Part shown: positions 23,009 to 23,460 of the stretch, piece by piece | Layout of the letters: each line of letters begins with the position of its first letter | Numbering within the stretch: the stretch's first letter is position 1 | Source of the DNA: Thiobacillus sp. | GTDB taxonomy: Bacteria > Pseudomonadota > Gammaproteobacteria > Burkholderiales > Thiobacillaceae | Direction: 5' to 3' | DNA: 23,460 nt | Assembly (NCBI GenBank): GCA_024710445.1 | Contig: JANJUT010000255.1 | Location: 1-23,460 of the forward strand | The notes under the pieces: generated by a model | The model's input: the letters and a program-made list of their open reading frames with translations, nothing else | Database searches by the model: none | Told to the model about the DNA's origin: nothing | Translations under genes and position numbers: made by a program

Positions 23009-23460
23009 TCAAACCGTGGCTTTATCGAGTTCGAAGGCTTGATGCAGCGCGCGTACGGCGAGTTCCAGGTATTTGTCTTCGACCACCACGGAGATTTTGA
23101 TTTCCGAGGTGGAGATCATCTGCAGGTTGATGTTTTCCTTGGACAGGGTCTCGAACATCTTGCGCGCAATGCCCACATGCGAGCGCATTCCGACGCCGAC
23201 GATGGACACCTTGGCGATCTTGTCGTCGCCGGTGACTTCGCTTGCACCGATGCTGGCTGCCGTCGTCTTGACGATGTCCATGGCCTTGGCGAAATCGTTG
23301 CGATGCACGGTGAAGGTGAAGTCAGTGGTTTTTGCGTGGCCGACGTTCTGCACGATCATGTCGACGTCGATGTTGGCGTCGGCAACCGGGCCGAGAATCT
23401 GATAGGCGATGCCGGGATGATCGGGCACGCCGACCACGGTGATTTTGGCTTCGTCACGGT
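23009..23460 (-). CDS. lysC: Aspartate kinase, C-terminal regulatory part (N-terminus off the right edge)
   Basis: The frame is open to the window edge, so the gene is partial; about 150 C-terminal residues are visible. They form two ACT domains: [20 protein letters not shown] with VDMIVQNV, then [20 protein letters not shown] with [19 protein letters not shown]. Both are typical of the effector-binding half of bacterial aspartokinase, where lysine and threonine give feedback inhibition. The enzyme phosphorylates aspartate, the first step to lysine, threonine, methionine and diaminopimelate. The GTG near 23437 is an internal valine codon, not a start. The tRNA genes follow on the same strand. 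Confidence 0.95.
   Translation of the reverse strand, partial: RDEAKITVVGVPDHPGIAYQILGPVADANIDVDMIVQNVGHAKTTDFTFTVHRNDFAKAMDIVKTTAASIGASEVTGDDKIAKVSIVGVGMRSHVGIARKMFETLSKENINLQMISTSEIKISVVVEDKYLELAVRALHQAFELDKATV

Noticed and set aside
22730-23042. Small plus-strand frames with sequences like EEIRTPDPLVRSQVLYPAEL
   Set aside because: These are translations across the tRNA-Arg and tRNA-Ser genes, a common annotation artefact.

Overview
The window looks like a chromosomal segment of a betaproteobacterium. GC is high over most of it. At the right edge an aspartokinase gene (lysC) is followed by tRNA-Ser(GCT) and tRNA-Arg(ACG), an order I associate with betaproteobacteria. Assignment below class is not possible from the sequence alone. 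Almost everything is encoded on the minus strand, so operons read from right to left.

Positions 1-13137 hold a type I secretion and giant-adhesin locus, in transcription order: an ABC exporter with a degenerate C39-like domain (LapB-like), an HlyD-type adaptor (LapC-like), a LuxR-type regulator with a receiver domain stripped of its phosphorylation residues, and a LapA/Bap-like adhesin. The adhesin has 2928 codons inside the window and its C-terminus lies off the left edge. It has an N-terminal retention module with a TAAG sequence (the LapG-type cleavage motif), then about 27 tandem Ig/Calx-beta-like units of about 100 residues. Together these would make, export, tether and release a biofilm adhesin. 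The outer-membrane channel and the LapD/LapG pair are not in the window.

Positions 13313-15453 hold a four-gene envelope cluster: a small Gly/Gln-rich secreted protein, a class II c-type cytochrome, a four-helix membrane protein, and a second secreted protein with a Gly-rich segment. Positions 15747-18614 hold a compact four-gene operon led by a bare J-domain protein, followed by three helical or acidic proteins I do not recognise. It has a clear promoter and a strong terminator.

Positions 18783-22779 lie downstream of tRNA-Arg(ACG) and look like two tandem accessory segments bounded by copies of the tRNA 3' end plus its terminator. The outer, older segment (about 18840-21376) carries a ComEC-like metallo-beta-lactamase-fold protein, an AT-rich four-helix membrane protein and a DUF4124-like secreted protein. 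The inner, younger segment (21454-22737) is bounded by a perfect 77-bp direct repeat and holds essentially only a Fic AMP-transferase module: fic, a 50-codon gene overlapping its start, and a convergent 56-codon gene with the SxxxEG motif of Fic antitoxins whose stop codon interlocks with that of fic. A perfect 9-bp inverted repeat precedes the module. No integrase is visible in either segment.

The parts most worth follow-up are the Fic mini-island with its unusual gene geometry, the J-domain operon, the MBL/membrane-protein pair, and the phosphorylation-dead regulator inside the adhesin secretion operon.
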